Shown: positions 1 through 6,499, counted from the first letter of the stretch. The stretch: 8,604 nt of DNA from an uncultured Eubacteriales bacterium (GCA_900553135.1 USCO01000092.1:1-8604); one strand, 5' to 3'. Translations and numbers: made by a program. The notes: generated by a model from the sequence alone, not told the origin.

Positions 1-12
1 AGCCGACATGGA

Positions 13-37
13 GGACCGGGCGGCTGGCCGCCGGTCC
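13..37. repeat. GC-rich inverted repeat, unknown role
   Basis: Bases 13-23 and 28-37 are complementary (GGACCGG arm against CCGGTCC, one bulged G in 18-20) around a 4-base loop. No T-tract follows on either strand, so it does not look like a simple intrinsic terminator. It sits in the first 104 bases, where I see no gene. It may belong to the 3' flank of a gene outside the window. Confidence 0.45.
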
Positions 38-64
38 GATTGCGGCGTCCCCCGGGGATCTTTG

Positions 65-88
65 GTTCTTTCCATCCCTGGAAAGAAC
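65..88. repeat. Perfect 10-bp inverted repeat with 4-nt loop
   Basis: GTTCTTTCCA (65-74) is exactly complementary to TGGAAAGAAC (79-88), with TCCC between. There is no T-run after it, so it is not a classical terminator. It could be a protein-binding palindrome, an RNA-processing hairpin or part of a dispersed intergenic repeat; the sequence alone does not decide. Confidence 0.5.
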
Positions 89-104
89 ATATGGAACTCC
101 CAAC

Positions 105-140
105 AAAAAGAGAGCCATCCAACCGGATGGCTCTCTTTTT
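105..140. terminator. Bidirectional Rho-independent terminator after the glycosidase gene
   Basis: Bases 105-120 and 125-140 form a perfect 16-bp inverted repeat around AACC. The core is GAGAGCCATCC/GGATGGCTCTC, flanked by A5 on one side and T5 on the other, so an RNA from either strand ends in a stable stem followed by U residues. On the minus strand it lies 10 bases after the stop codon at 151-153, so it ends the glycosidase transcript. It could equally stop a convergent plus-strand transcript from outside the window. Confidence 0.92.
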
Positions 141-150
141 TACAAATCTC

Positions 151-2379
151 TTAGAACTTGTTGTACATAGCTAGGATCAGCACAATGGCCTCCTGCACGG
201 TGGTGTTGCTCTTGGGAGCCAGACGGCCGCCGCTCTGGCCGCTCATCAGGCCGTTGTTGGTGAGCAGGGCCATGCTCTGGGCGGCCCAGGCAGCTACCTC
301 GCCCTTGTCAGTGAACTGGCTGCCCAGCTGGTCGTCCTTGTTGGTCAGGGTGTTGGTGCCCTTGGCCGTATCCACCAGGCGGATGACCTGATTGAGCATC
401 ACGCTGATCTCCTGGCGGGTGATGGGGCTGCTGGGCGAGAAGGTGCTGCCGTCCCCGGTGCCCGAGGTGATGCCCGCCGCGGCAGCCTTCAGGGCCACGG
501 GGTCACTGGTGTCGGTGAAGCTCTTGCCGCCGGTGGACAGAGTCTCTCCCGTGGCCTGCTCCACCAGATTCACCGCCAGCTCGGCAAACTGCAGGCGGGT
601 CACGTTGCTGCGGAAGCCGGAGGAGGTGCGGGGAGTCAGCAGGCCGTTGTTCTTGGCGCTGAGGATGTGGCCCATGGCCCAGTTGTCGGCGGAGGACAGG
701 TCCATGCCGGTAGCGCCGGAGCCGGTGACGTTGCCCTGGGCGTCCACAAAGATGGTGCGCTCCACGGTCTTGGAGAAGGGGGCCCGGGTGGCCACCACCT
801 TGATGGTGTGGGCGCCGGGGGTCAGGGAGGAGACGGGCAGGTCATAGGCGAAGGGCTCGGCGGTGGCGGTGTATTGCAGGGCGCCGTCCACATAGTATTG
901 GCAGGTGGCGCTGCCGCTGCCGGGGAAGATGGCGTAGGTGGACAGCTTCAGGGTGTCCATCTTCTCATTCACCGTGGACAGACGGGTGTAGCCCTGGGCG
1001 CTGTTCTCCCCCTTCTGGATGAAGGCGGAGGAGGTCACCGCCTGCTGGTAGGCGTTGTACACCGAGCTGCTGCCCCCCAGGGAGTAGCGGTAGGTGCTGC
1101 TGCTCAGGTCCACGTCAAAGAAGAAGATGGCCTTCACCCGGGGGTAGACCATGGGCAGATAGGAGTAGAACTTGGTCAGCTGCTGGGTGGCAAAGGCGGT
1201 CTGGTCGGCCCCGGTGGAATTGTTGTAGTAGCCGAAGCCGCACTCGCTGATCATCATGGGCTTGTCGTGCTTCTCGGCCAGGGCGTTCAGGTCCTGGAGG
1301 ACCACCAGGGGGTCGTTGCCGTAGATACCGGTGCAGTAGTAGGCGTCGTTGGAGTAGCCCTTGTTGCCGTAGGCGTAGCTGCTGCCGTTGCCGGTGGGGT
1401 TGCTCTTGTAGCTGGAGCAGCCGATCCAGTCCACATAGGCGTCGCCGGGATAGTAGGTCTCGTAGTCCACGGTGCGGTTGGACACGTCGTTGGGGGAGAA
1501 CACCAGGGCGATGTTGTCATACTGCCGGGCCACCTTGGCGATCTTCTGGTAGGCCTGGATGAACTTCTGGGGGTCGGGCAGGCTGGTCCAGCAGTTCATC
1601 TCGGCTCCCAGACGCAGCAGGAAGGTGCAGTTCTGCTTGCCCAGGTAGTCCACGCCCTCCTGGATGTAGCTGTCGGCGCTGGAGCTGAGGACGGTGTCCA
1701 GGCCGGAATTGCTCTCGGTGAAGTTCCAGGCCAACTCCACCACGCCACCGTTTTTCAGGTCCTTGGCCAGGGAGGCATCGGAGTCGGCGTAGTAGTCCAC
1801 CCAGTAGGGCAGGCCGTAGCCGTCCATGAAGTTGACATAAACCAGATGGGCCGAGTCGTTGACCTGGGTGCCGTTGGGCACGGTGCCGTAGTACACGCCG
1901 CTCACCGGCTCGCCGGTGGTGCCGGTATAGGGCACGTCGGCGGGGTCGTCCACCAGGGCATAGACCTCCATCTGCCGCTGCAGGTGCTGCAGCTGGGCGG
2001 TGACGTTGAGGATGGTATCCTGATAGCTGCGCTCGTGGTCGTTGAGCCACTGGGCCATCTGCAGCTGGCGCTGCCGCCACAAAATGGCGTTGGTGAGGTC
2101 GCCCTTCATCTCGTAGCACCAGGCCACCTGGTCGCACTTCACCTCCAGGTTGTAGCACACGTCGGCGCACAGGCCGAACTGGCCCATGAGCAGGTCATAG
2201 GTCTGCTTGCCGATGGAGATGGTCTGGTCCACATTCTGGCTGGCCACGGCGGCCGACCAGGCGTCGTGGAGGGGCCAGTAGGAGTTGGGGTAGGTAAAGG
2301 CCGAGGCCTGCACGGTCATGCCCAGGACCATGGCGGTGGTGAGCACTCCGGCAAACAACCGGCGCAGCTTGCGTTTCAT
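151..2379 (-). CDS. Secreted GH26-like glycoside hydrolase with TPR-like N-domain, Ig-like domain and three SLH repeats
   Basis: 742 residues. Signal peptide 1-27 (KRKLRR, hydrophobic core, ASA cleavage site). Residues about 37-120 are Trp-rich and helical, resembling two TPRs, with four cysteines (71, 75, 82, 88). Residues about 158-455 look like a GH26-type (beta/alpha)8 barrel: strand LLRLGAEMN puts the expected acid/base at Glu260, MMISECGFG puts the nucleophile at Glu379, and YVDWIGCSSY (315-324) is also typical. The usual His before the acid/base Glu (HEMN in GH26 mannanases) is Ala here, so substrate may differ. Residues about 465-546 look like an Ig-type beta domain. Three SLH repeats follow (about 562-610, 621-669, 689-740) with TRLQ, TRQE and TVQE in the TRAE position, so it should bind secondary cell-wall polymer. 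The start at 2379 is fixed by the signal peptide and a GAGGGG site; codons further upstream give unconvincing protein. Likely monocistronic. Beta-mannan or mixed-linkage beta-glucan are possible substrates; the exact one is unknown. Confidence 0.85.
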   Translation of the reverse strand: MKRKLRRLFAGVLTTAMVLGMTVQASAFTYPNSYWPLHDAWSAAVASQNVDQTISIGKQTYDLLMGQFGLCADVCYNLEVKCDQVAWCYEMKGDLTNAILWRQRQLQMAQWLNDHERSYQDTILNVTAQLQHLQRQMEVYALVDDPADVPYTGTTGEPVSGVYYGTVPNGTQVNDSAHLVYVNFMDGYGLPYWVDYYADSDASLAKDLKNGGVVELAWNFTESNSGLDTVLSSSADSYIQEGVDYLGKQNCTFLLRLGAEMNCWTSLPDPQKFIQAYQKIAKVARQYDNIALVFSPNDVSNRTVDYETYYPGDAYVDWIGCSSYKSNPTGNGSSYAYGNKGYSNDAYYCTGIYGNDPLVVLQDLNALAEKHDKPMMISECGFGYYNNSTGADQTAFATQQLTKFYSYLPMVYPRVKAIFFFDVDLSSSTYRYSLGGSSSVYNAYQQAVTSSAFIQKGENSAQGYTRLSTVNEKMDTLKLSTYAIFPGSGSATCQYYVDGALQYTATAEPFAYDLPVSSLTPGAHTIKVVATRAPFSKTVERTIFVDAQGNVTGSGATGMDLSSADNWAMGHILSAKNNGLLTPRTSSGFRSNVTRLQFAELAVNLVEQATGETLSTGGKSFTDTSDPVALKAAAAGITSGTGDGSTFSPSSPITRQEISVMLNQVIRLVDTAKGTNTLTNKDDQLGSQFTDKGEVAAWAAQSMALLTNNGLMSGQSGGRLAPKSNTTVQEAIVLILAMYNKF

Positions 2380-2387
2380 AAAAAAAT

Positions 2388-2393
2388 CCCCTC
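2388..2393 (-). promoter_or_regulatory. Ribosome binding site for the SLH glycosidase
   Basis: On the minus strand GAGGGG lies 8 bases before ATG 2379. The spacer is A followed by seven Ts, so the start region should be unstructured. The site supports the 2379 start, directly followed by a signal peptide, over the open frame that continues upstream to 2637. Confidence 0.75.
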
Positions 2394-2430
2394 TCTCGGG
2401 CGGGTCTCCCCTGCCCGGTTTGATAGCTCT

Positions 2431-2459
2431 ATTGTAGCGGAAATTTCGCCTGCGAACAA
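2431..2459 (-). promoter_or_regulatory. Candidate sigma-A promoter for the SLH glycosidase
   Basis: The minus strand has TTGTTC (2459-2454), a 17-base spacer and TACAAT (2436-2431). The -10 matches 5 of 6 consensus bases, the -35 only 3 of 6, and the spacing is ideal. Transcription would start near 2424, giving a leader of about 45 bases. It lies just downstream of the terminator at 2486-2516, which fits an independent transcription unit. Confidence 0.6.
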
Positions 2460-2485
2460 TATGCTTTCTGCATCCGTTCCAACAT

Positions 2486-2516
2486 AAAAGCAGACGGCGG
2501 GCCGAAGCCCGCCGCC
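2486..2516 (-). terminator. Intrinsic terminator of the purine transporter operon (UUCG loop)
   Basis: On the minus strand, 2516-2507 and 2502-2493 form a 10-bp GC-rich stem (one G-U) closed by the very stable C(UUCG)G tetraloop. TGC and four Ts (2489-2486) follow. The U-tract is short, so termination may be incomplete. It lies about 230 bases after the last permease and before the glycosidase promoter. Confidence 0.7.
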
Positions 2517-2524
2517 TTACATCG

Positions 2525-2553
2525 TCGAAAAAGTGGCGCTGCCACTTTTTCGA
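2525..2553. repeat. 13-bp perfect hairpin with A5/T5 arms
   Basis: Bases 2525-2537 (TCGAAAAAGTGGC) and 2541-2553 are exactly complementary around GCT. The T5 lies inside the stem on both strands. It is nearly symmetrical, so it would fold alike in RNA from either direction. It may be a second termination or processing site in the operon's 3' region, or a unit of a dispersed repeat family. Confidence 0.65.
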
Positions 2554-2564
2554 AAAGGACTGCA

Positions 2565-2611
2565 CGCAAGGCAGGCCTCGATTCCTTCCGGAAAAGTCGG
2601 CCTGCCTTGCG
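2565..2611. repeat. 13-bp perfect inverted repeat with 21-nt loop
   Basis: CGCAAGGCAGGCC (2565-2577) is exactly complementary to 2599-2611. The 21-base loop contains a smaller palindrome, TTCCGGAA (2586-2593). No T-run follows. This is one unit in a row of inverted repeats filling the space between the last permease and the glycosidase gene. Confidence 0.65.
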
Positions 2612-2619
2612 CGAGAAGA

Positions 2620-2652
2620 GTTATTTCCAACGCACATGTCGCCGGAAATAAC
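2620..2652. repeat. 9-bp perfect inverted repeat with 15-nt loop
   Basis: GTTATTTCC (2620-2628) is exactly complementary to GGAAATAAC (2644-2652). The loop holds the palindrome ACATGT. It begins 9 bases after the preceding repeat ends. The function is unknown; see the finding on the hairpin array. Confidence 0.55.
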
Positions 2653-2666
2653 GGGATTTCATTTTA

Positions 2667-2703
2667 TTCCGCCGCCTGCGGGCGTCGGAACTCCTTGCAG
2701 GAG
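2667..2703. repeat. Two abutting short hairpins after the last permease
   Basis: Bases 2667-2676 pair with 2681-2690 (10 positions, one mismatch, loop TGCG). Immediately next, CTCCT (2691-2695) pairs with AGGAG (2699-2703) around TGC. On the plus strand the second is followed by GGC and T5. For the minus-strand operon these are the first structures met, 41 bases after the stop codon. Individually weak, they are notable mainly because they continue the row of inverted repeats. Confidence 0.4.
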
Positions 2704-2743
2704 GGCTTTTTCATCAAAGCTGGGGGCAATTCCGGGAAACCCT

Positions 2744-3742
2744 TTACCGCTCCTCCCGGAAGTAGTTGAGACCCAGGCCAGCAGGTTGTCCGCTGCCGTC
2801 GCTCTTGCGCACCGAGGTAACCACCAGCACGATGGCGGTGATGAGGAAGGGCAGCGCCTGGTAGAGCTGGGTGGGCACCGCAGCCAGCCAGCCCAGCCCC
2901 TCGGGGAAGGCGGCGGCCAGGCTGGAGCCCGACACCCGCAGGGTGTTGAAGAAGCCAAAGACGAAGGTACCCAGGATGGCCAGGGCGGGGTTCCAGTTGG
3001 CGAAGATGACCAGGGCCACCGCGATCCAGCCGTAGCCGTTGATCCAGCAGCTGCTGTTGAAGGAGCCGGACATGTTGAGGGCCATGTAGTAGCCGCCGAT
3101 ACCCATGACGCCGCAGCCCAGGCAGATGTGGATATACTTATACCGCTTCACGTTCACGCCCACCGAGTCGGCAGCGCCGGGGTTCTCGCCCACCGCCCGC
3201 AGCCGCAGGCCGGGGTTGGTGCGGTTGAGATACCACCACATCACCAGGGCGATGACCACGCCCAGATAGACCAGGATGTTGTGGTTGAACAGGCCCTCGC
3301 CCAGCACCGGGATCTGGGACAGGCCGGGAATGGGCAGGTTGGCAAAGCCGTTTTTAATGTTTTCGTAGTCGTTCATCACGGGCCAGCTGATGGCCTTCAC
3401 GCCGTTGCCCACAAAGAAGTACACGCCCAGACCAAAGGTGGTCAGGGTCAGGCCGGTGATGTTCTGGTTGGCCTGGAGGGAGACGGTGAGGGCGGCAAAC
3501 AGCAGGCCGCACAGGGCGCCCATAAGGAAGGCCATGAGGATGCCCACGCCCAGACTGTTGGCGTAGCAGCCCACGATATAGCCGAAGATGGCGCCCACGG
3601 CCATGATGCCCTCCACGCCCAGGTTCAGGCTGCCCGACTTTTCCACCATGATCTCTCCGGCGGTGCCGTAGAGCAGAGGGATGTTGTAGACCACGATGTT
3701 GTGGATGAAGGTGGTGACCACACCAAGCTTATCCATTTCCAT
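2744..3742 (-). CDS. ABC transporter permease, BPD_transp_2 family (NupQ/YufQ-like)
   Basis: 332 residues, an integral membrane protein that forms one half of the import channel. Family marks: SGSLNLGVEGIM (37-48) near the first long helix, the cytoplasmic coupling segment with GLRLRAVGENPGAA (178-191), and the late-helix stretch GYGWIAVALVIFANWNP (236-252). About eight hydrophobic segments are visible, between residues 15 and 311. Order and sequence match the second permease of the Bacillus subtilis NupNOPQ guanosine importer family. The start at 3742 gives a 14-base overlap with the previous permease and has GGGGG 8 bases upstream; a second ATG at 3736 is possible. It is the last gene of the operon. 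The partner permease is the product of 4844-3729, and energy comes from the ATPase at 6444-4846. Confidence 0.93.
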   Translation of the reverse strand: MEMDKLGVVTTFIHNIVVYNIPLLYGTAGEIMVEKSGSLNLGVEGIMAVGAIFGYIVGCYANSLGVGILMAFLMGALCGLLFAALTVSLQANQNITGLTLTTFGLGVYFFVGNGVKAISWPVMNDYENIKNGFANLPIPGLSQIPVLGEGLFNHNILVYLGVVIALVMWWYLNRTNPGLRLRAVGENPGAADSVGVNVKRYKYIHICLGCGVMGIGGYYMALNMSGSFNSSCWINGYGWIAVALVIFANWNPALAILGTFVFGFFNTLRVSGSSLAAAFPEGLGWLAAVPTQLYQALPFLITAIVLVVTSVRKSDGSGQPAGLGLNYFREER

Positions 3743-3755
3743 TCTCGCCGCCCCC
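3729..3755 (-). promoter_or_regulatory. Overlapping stop/start and RBS coupling the two permeases
   Basis: The first permease ends in a Gly/Asn-rich tail whose codons (GGG GGC GGC) also supply the GGGGG ribosome binding site (3755-3751). ATG 3742 follows 8 bases on, and the TAA of the first gene (3731-3729) lies inside the second. A terminating ribosome can therefore re-initiate directly, which would give equal amounts of the two half-channels. The Gly/Asn tail may exist because of this constraint. Confidence 0.7.
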
Positions 3756-4844
3756 TTTCTTGGTTCGCACGATCTTGAAGCGGATCAGGAAATCCGCAGC
3801 CAGTACCAAAAACAGAATAGCGCCCTGGAGCATATCCGCAAAGCTGGAATCCACCTGGGCAAAGGTAGCTGCCGCCACGGTAGAGCCGTGCTGCAGCATG
3901 GAGATAAGGGCGGACACCAGGAAGATGGCCCCGGTGTTCAGCTGAGACAGCCAGGCCACAATGACGCCGGTCCAGCCCACATCGTCGGTAAAGGAGGAGG
4001 ACAGGATGCCCACGGTGCCCACCTTGAAGGCGGCGGCCAGGCCGATGAGGCAGGCGGACAGGAACACGGTGCGCAGCACGATGCGGTTGACCTTCATGCC
4101 CGCGTACCGGGCGGTGCCCACGCTGTCGCCCACCACGGCGATCTCATAGCCCTGCTTGGAGTATTTCAGGTAGCAATAGACCAGCACGCCGATGATCAGG
4201 GTGAAGATGACGCACACGTTAAGCTGGAACTTGCCGATGGGGATGGTGGGGAACGAGACCTCCCTGCTGAAATTGGCAAAGACGGGACGGGCCGAGGAGG
4301 TGTCCAGGAAGAAGTTCCAGGAGGCCTGGGTCTCCCCCAGGAACACCAGGAAGTACAGGGCCACATAGTTGAGCATCAGGGTCATCAGGGTCTCGTTGGT
4401 GCCGAACTTCACCTTCAGCGCCGCCACCAGAGCCCCGTACAGACCGGCGGCCAGCATGCCCGCCAGGCACATGAGCAGCAGGGTCACCCCCTGGGGCAGC
4501 ACGCTGCCCAGCTTCAGGGCCACCGCACCGGAGGCCACGGCGCCCAGGATGAACTGGCCCTCGCCGCCGATGTTCCAAAAGCGCATTTTAAAGGACAGGG
4601 ACAGGGCCACCGAGGTGAGCACCAGGGGAACGAAAACCTTCAGATAGTTTTCAAAGGTTTTATAGGCGATCTTGTTTCCGATCATGCCCATGGTGAACAT
4701 GCGCTGGTAGTAAGCAAAGGGGTTGACTCCGATGGCCAGCAGCAGCAGACCGCCCACCACCAGCGCCAGCAGAACCGCCCCAAGATAGAGCGACACCTTT
4801 TTCCACATGGGACAGCTGTCCCGTTTTACGATATGAAAGCCCAT
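3729..4844 (-). CDS. ABC transporter permease, BPD_transp_2 family (NupP/YufP-like)
   Basis: 371 residues, the other half of the membrane channel. A long first transmembrane helix (about 18-38) is followed by GVNPFAYYQRMF, typical of the larger permease in this family. The hallmark FWNIGGEGQF (89-98) is present, as is the coupling loop GYEIAVVGDSVGTARYAGM (232-250) that contacts the ATPase. About nine hydrophobic segments follow the usual pattern. The C-terminus ends in a short KK-GGG-E-N-G-N-G tail shaped by the overlapping start of the next gene. The start at 4844 is set by AGGAGG six bases upstream and lies 1 base after the ATPase stop; reading further upstream would run into the ATPase coding sequence and add an Arg/Ser/Pro-rich segment with no family likeness. 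Family assignment is secure. The substrate (purine nucleoside or nucleobase) is inferred from family and from xpt. Confidence 0.93.
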   Translation of the reverse strand: MGFHIVKRDSCPMWKKVSLYLGAVLLALVVGGLLLLAIGVNPFAYYQRMFTMGMIGNKIAYKTFENYLKVFVPLVLTSVALSLSFKMRFWNIGGEGQFILGAVASGAVALKLGSVLPQGVTLLLMCLAGMLAAGLYGALVAALKVKFGTNETLMTLMLNYVALYFLVFLGETQASWNFFLDTSSARPVFANFSREVSFPTIPIGKFQLNVCVIFTLIIGVLVYCYLKYSKQGYEIAVVGDSVGTARYAGMKVNRIVLRTVFLSACLIGLAAAFKVGTVGILSSSFTDDVGWTGVIVAWLSQLNTGAIFLVSALISMLQHGSTVAAATFAQVDSSFADMLQGAILFLVLAADFLIRFKIVRTKKGGGENGNG

Positions 4845-4845
4845 G

Positions 4846-6444
4846 TCACTCCTCCTCTCTCTTGCTCTGCTCCAGCTGCTCCTGGGAGATGTTGGTGTCC
4901 TTGGCGATACCGGCAGGCTTGTCCTCATACTTGTTGGTCAGATCCAGCGCGCCGGTCATCATCAGGCCCAGCTCCTCTTTGCTGGTCTTGTGGGCGTGGA
5001 CCACGCCCATGACCTTGCCGTGACACAGGACCATGATCTTGTCGCACAGGGCCAGCATCACGTCCAGGTCCTCGCCCACGAAGAGGATGCCCACGCCGTC
5101 CTTCTTCTGCTGGTTGAGGATGTTATAGATGGCGTAGGAGGAGTTGATGTCCAGGCCGCGCACCGGGTAGGCGGTGACGATGACGTTGGGACCGGCCTTG
5201 ATCTCACGGCCCAGCAGCACCTTCTGCACGTTGCCGCCGGACAGACGGCGCACCGGGGTCTCGGTGGAGGGCGTCACCACGCCCAGCTGCTCAATGACCT
5301 GCTCCGCCGCCGCACGGCCAGCCTTCCGGTCCACCAGGGGACCCTTGGTCTCGGAGTAGTTTTTCAGGATCATGTTGTCCGTAATGGACATGGAGGGGGC
5401 CAGGCCCATGCCCAGCCGGTCCTCGGGGATAAAGGACATGGAGATGCCCTTTTCCAAAATGGCCTTGGGGGAAAGACCCACAATGTTGTCGCCCTTGTGG
5501 ATCATCAGGCCCGACCGCACCGGCCGCAGACCGGCGATGGCCTCGCACAGCTCCTTCTGGCCGCAGCCCGCAATGCCGGCCACGCCCAAAATCTCGCCGC
5601 CGCGGATGTAGAAGCTCACCTTGTCGATGGCCACCGCACCCTCGTCGTTGTCGATGGTGAGGTCCCGGATCTCCAGCAGAGGCCGGGTCTTTTCCACCAC
5701 GGGGCGCTCGATGTTCAGGTCCACCTTCCGGCCCACCATCCACTCGGTGAGCTCCTGCTCGTTGGTCTGGGCGGTGTCCACGGTGGTGATGTACTCGCCC
5801 TTGCGCAGGATGGCCACCCGGTCGGAAATGTCCATCACCTCATTGAGCTTGTGGGTGATGATGATGATGGAGTGGCCCTGCTCCTTCATGCGGCGCAGCA
5901 CCGCAAAGAGCTTTTGGATCTCCTGCACCGTCAAAACGGCGGTGGGCTCGTCCAGAATGATGACCTTGGCGCCGTAGTACAGCACCTTGATGATCTCCAG
6001 GGTCTGCTTTTCCGACACGGCCATGTTCTTGACCTGCTTTTTGGGGTCGATGTCAAAGCCAAACTTTTTGGCCATGTCCTCGATCTGGGCATAGCGGTCC
6101 TTTTTCAGGGAAAATCCCGCCTTCTCCTTGCCCATCCAGATGTTGTCCGCGGCAGAGAAAACCTCCACCAGCTTGAAGTGCTGGTGGACCATACCGATCC
6201 CCAGGCGCTTGGCCGCCTGGGGGGAGTGGATGGACACGGACTTGCCCTCCACGAAGATCTCGCCTCCGTCGGGCTGGTAGATGCCGGAGAGCATATTCAT
6301 CAGGGTGGTCTTGCCCGAGCCGTTTTCGCCCAGCAGCGCCAGGATCTCGCCCCGGCGCAGGGTCAGGTTCACGTCCTTGTTGGCCACCACGCTTCCGAAG
6401 GTCTTGGTAATCCCCCGCATTTCAATGGCGTATTCCTCCGCCAT
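4846..6444 (-). CDS. Double-domain ABC importer ATPase, NupO/YufO-like (purine/nucleoside uptake)
   Basis: 532 residues, two nucleotide-binding domains in one chain, powering the two permeases at the inner face of the membrane. NBD1: Walker A GENGSGKTT (39-47), Q-loop Gln88, signature at 141-147 reading MAVSEKQ (usually LSVGxxQ), Walker B VIILDEP (161-167, Glu166), switch His198. NBD2: Walker A replaced by GIAGCGQKE (290-298), EDR motif (341-343), good signature RRLSGGNVQ (399-407), but Walker B reads VIVTAYPVRGLD (421-432) with no Asp-Glu pair. Reduced NBD2 motifs are known in RbsA/NupO-type proteins; Ala-Tyr here is a further departure. A charged tail (about 505-532) follows the second domain, and its Glu codons carry the next gene's ribosome binding site. 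Start 6444 has GGGAG 9 bases upstream; the frame stays open to 6597 but crosses two hairpins and has no family likeness. Confidence 0.95.
   Translation of the reverse strand: MAEEYAIEMRGITKTFGSVVANKDVNLTLRRGEILALLGENGSGKTTLMNMLSGIYQPDGGEIFVEGKSVSIHSPQAAKRLGIGMVHQHFKLVEVFSAADNIWMGKEKAGFSLKKDRYAQIEDMAKKFGFDIDPKKQVKNMAVSEKQTLEIIKVLYYGAKVIILDEPTAVLTVQEIQKLFAVLRRMKEQGHSIIIITHKLNEVMDISDRVAILRKGEYITTVDTAQTNEQELTEWMVGRKVDLNIERPVVEKTRPLLEIRDLTIDNDEGAVAIDKVSFYIRGGEILGVAGIAGCGQKELCEAIAGLRPVRSGLMIHKGDNIVGLSPKAILEKGISMSFIPEDRLGMGLAPSMSITDNMILKNYSETKGPLVDRKAGRAAAEQVIEQLGVVTPSTETPVRRLSGGNVQKVLLGREIKAGPNVIVTAYPVRGLDINSSYAIYNILNQQKKDGVGILFVGEDLDVMLALCDKIMVLCHGKVMGVVHAHKTSKEELGLMMTGALDLTNKYEDKPAGIAKDTNISQEQLEQSKREEE
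4851..4856 (-). promoter_or_regulatory. RBS of the first permease inside the ATPase 3' end
   Basis: AGGAGG is encoded by the final Glu codons of the ATPase, 6 bases before ATG 4844. The ATPase TGA (4848-4846) is separated from that ATG by one base. This arrangement decides the permease start and implies coupled translation. Confidence 0.85.
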
Positions 6445-6453
6445 GGAATCACA

Positions 6454-6458
6454 CTCCC
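6454..6458 (-). promoter_or_regulatory. RBS that decides the ATPase start
   Basis: GGGAG on the minus strand, preceded by a run of seven As, lies 9 bases before ATG 6444. It supports the short start over the open frame that extends upstream to 6597 through the two hairpins. Confidence 0.75.
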
Positions 6459-6499
6459 TTTTTTTGTATCTGCAAATGGTTGTCTGTTTGGTCTTGGGT

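Noticed and set aside
2380..2400. Phase-variable T7 tract before the glycosidase ATG
   Set aside because: The run of seven Ts lies in the RBS spacer and could change its length by slippage, but seven is short and only one sequence is available, so there is no evidence of variation.
667..2487. 606-codon open frame on the plus strand opposite the glycosidase gene
   Set aside because: Its product is a Gly/Val/His/Ala-rich string with no domain pattern, typical of the antisense frame of a GC-rich gene. The minus strand has signal peptide, catalytic motifs and SLH repeats.
2380..2637. Longer N-terminus for the SLH glycosidase (start at 2637)
   Set aside because: The extra 86 codons cross the terminator, promoter and hairpin array and would put an Arg-rich stretch before a perfect signal peptide.
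2653..2743. Small gene between the last permease and the hairpin array
   Set aside because: Short frames exist on both strands, but none has a ribosome binding site plus a plausible protein, and the stretch folds into hairpins.
2636..5012. Two long plus-strand frames opposite the permeases (2636-3778 and 3696-5012)
   Set aside because: His/Gln/Gly/Asp-rich translations mirroring hydrophobic codons of the permeases; the minus-strand proteins carry clear family marks.
6445..6499. Separate promoter for the ATPase gene
   Set aside because: GATACA near 6460-6470 resembles a -10 box, but no acceptable -35 lies at 16-18 bases. Read-through from the lipoprotein gene is simpler.
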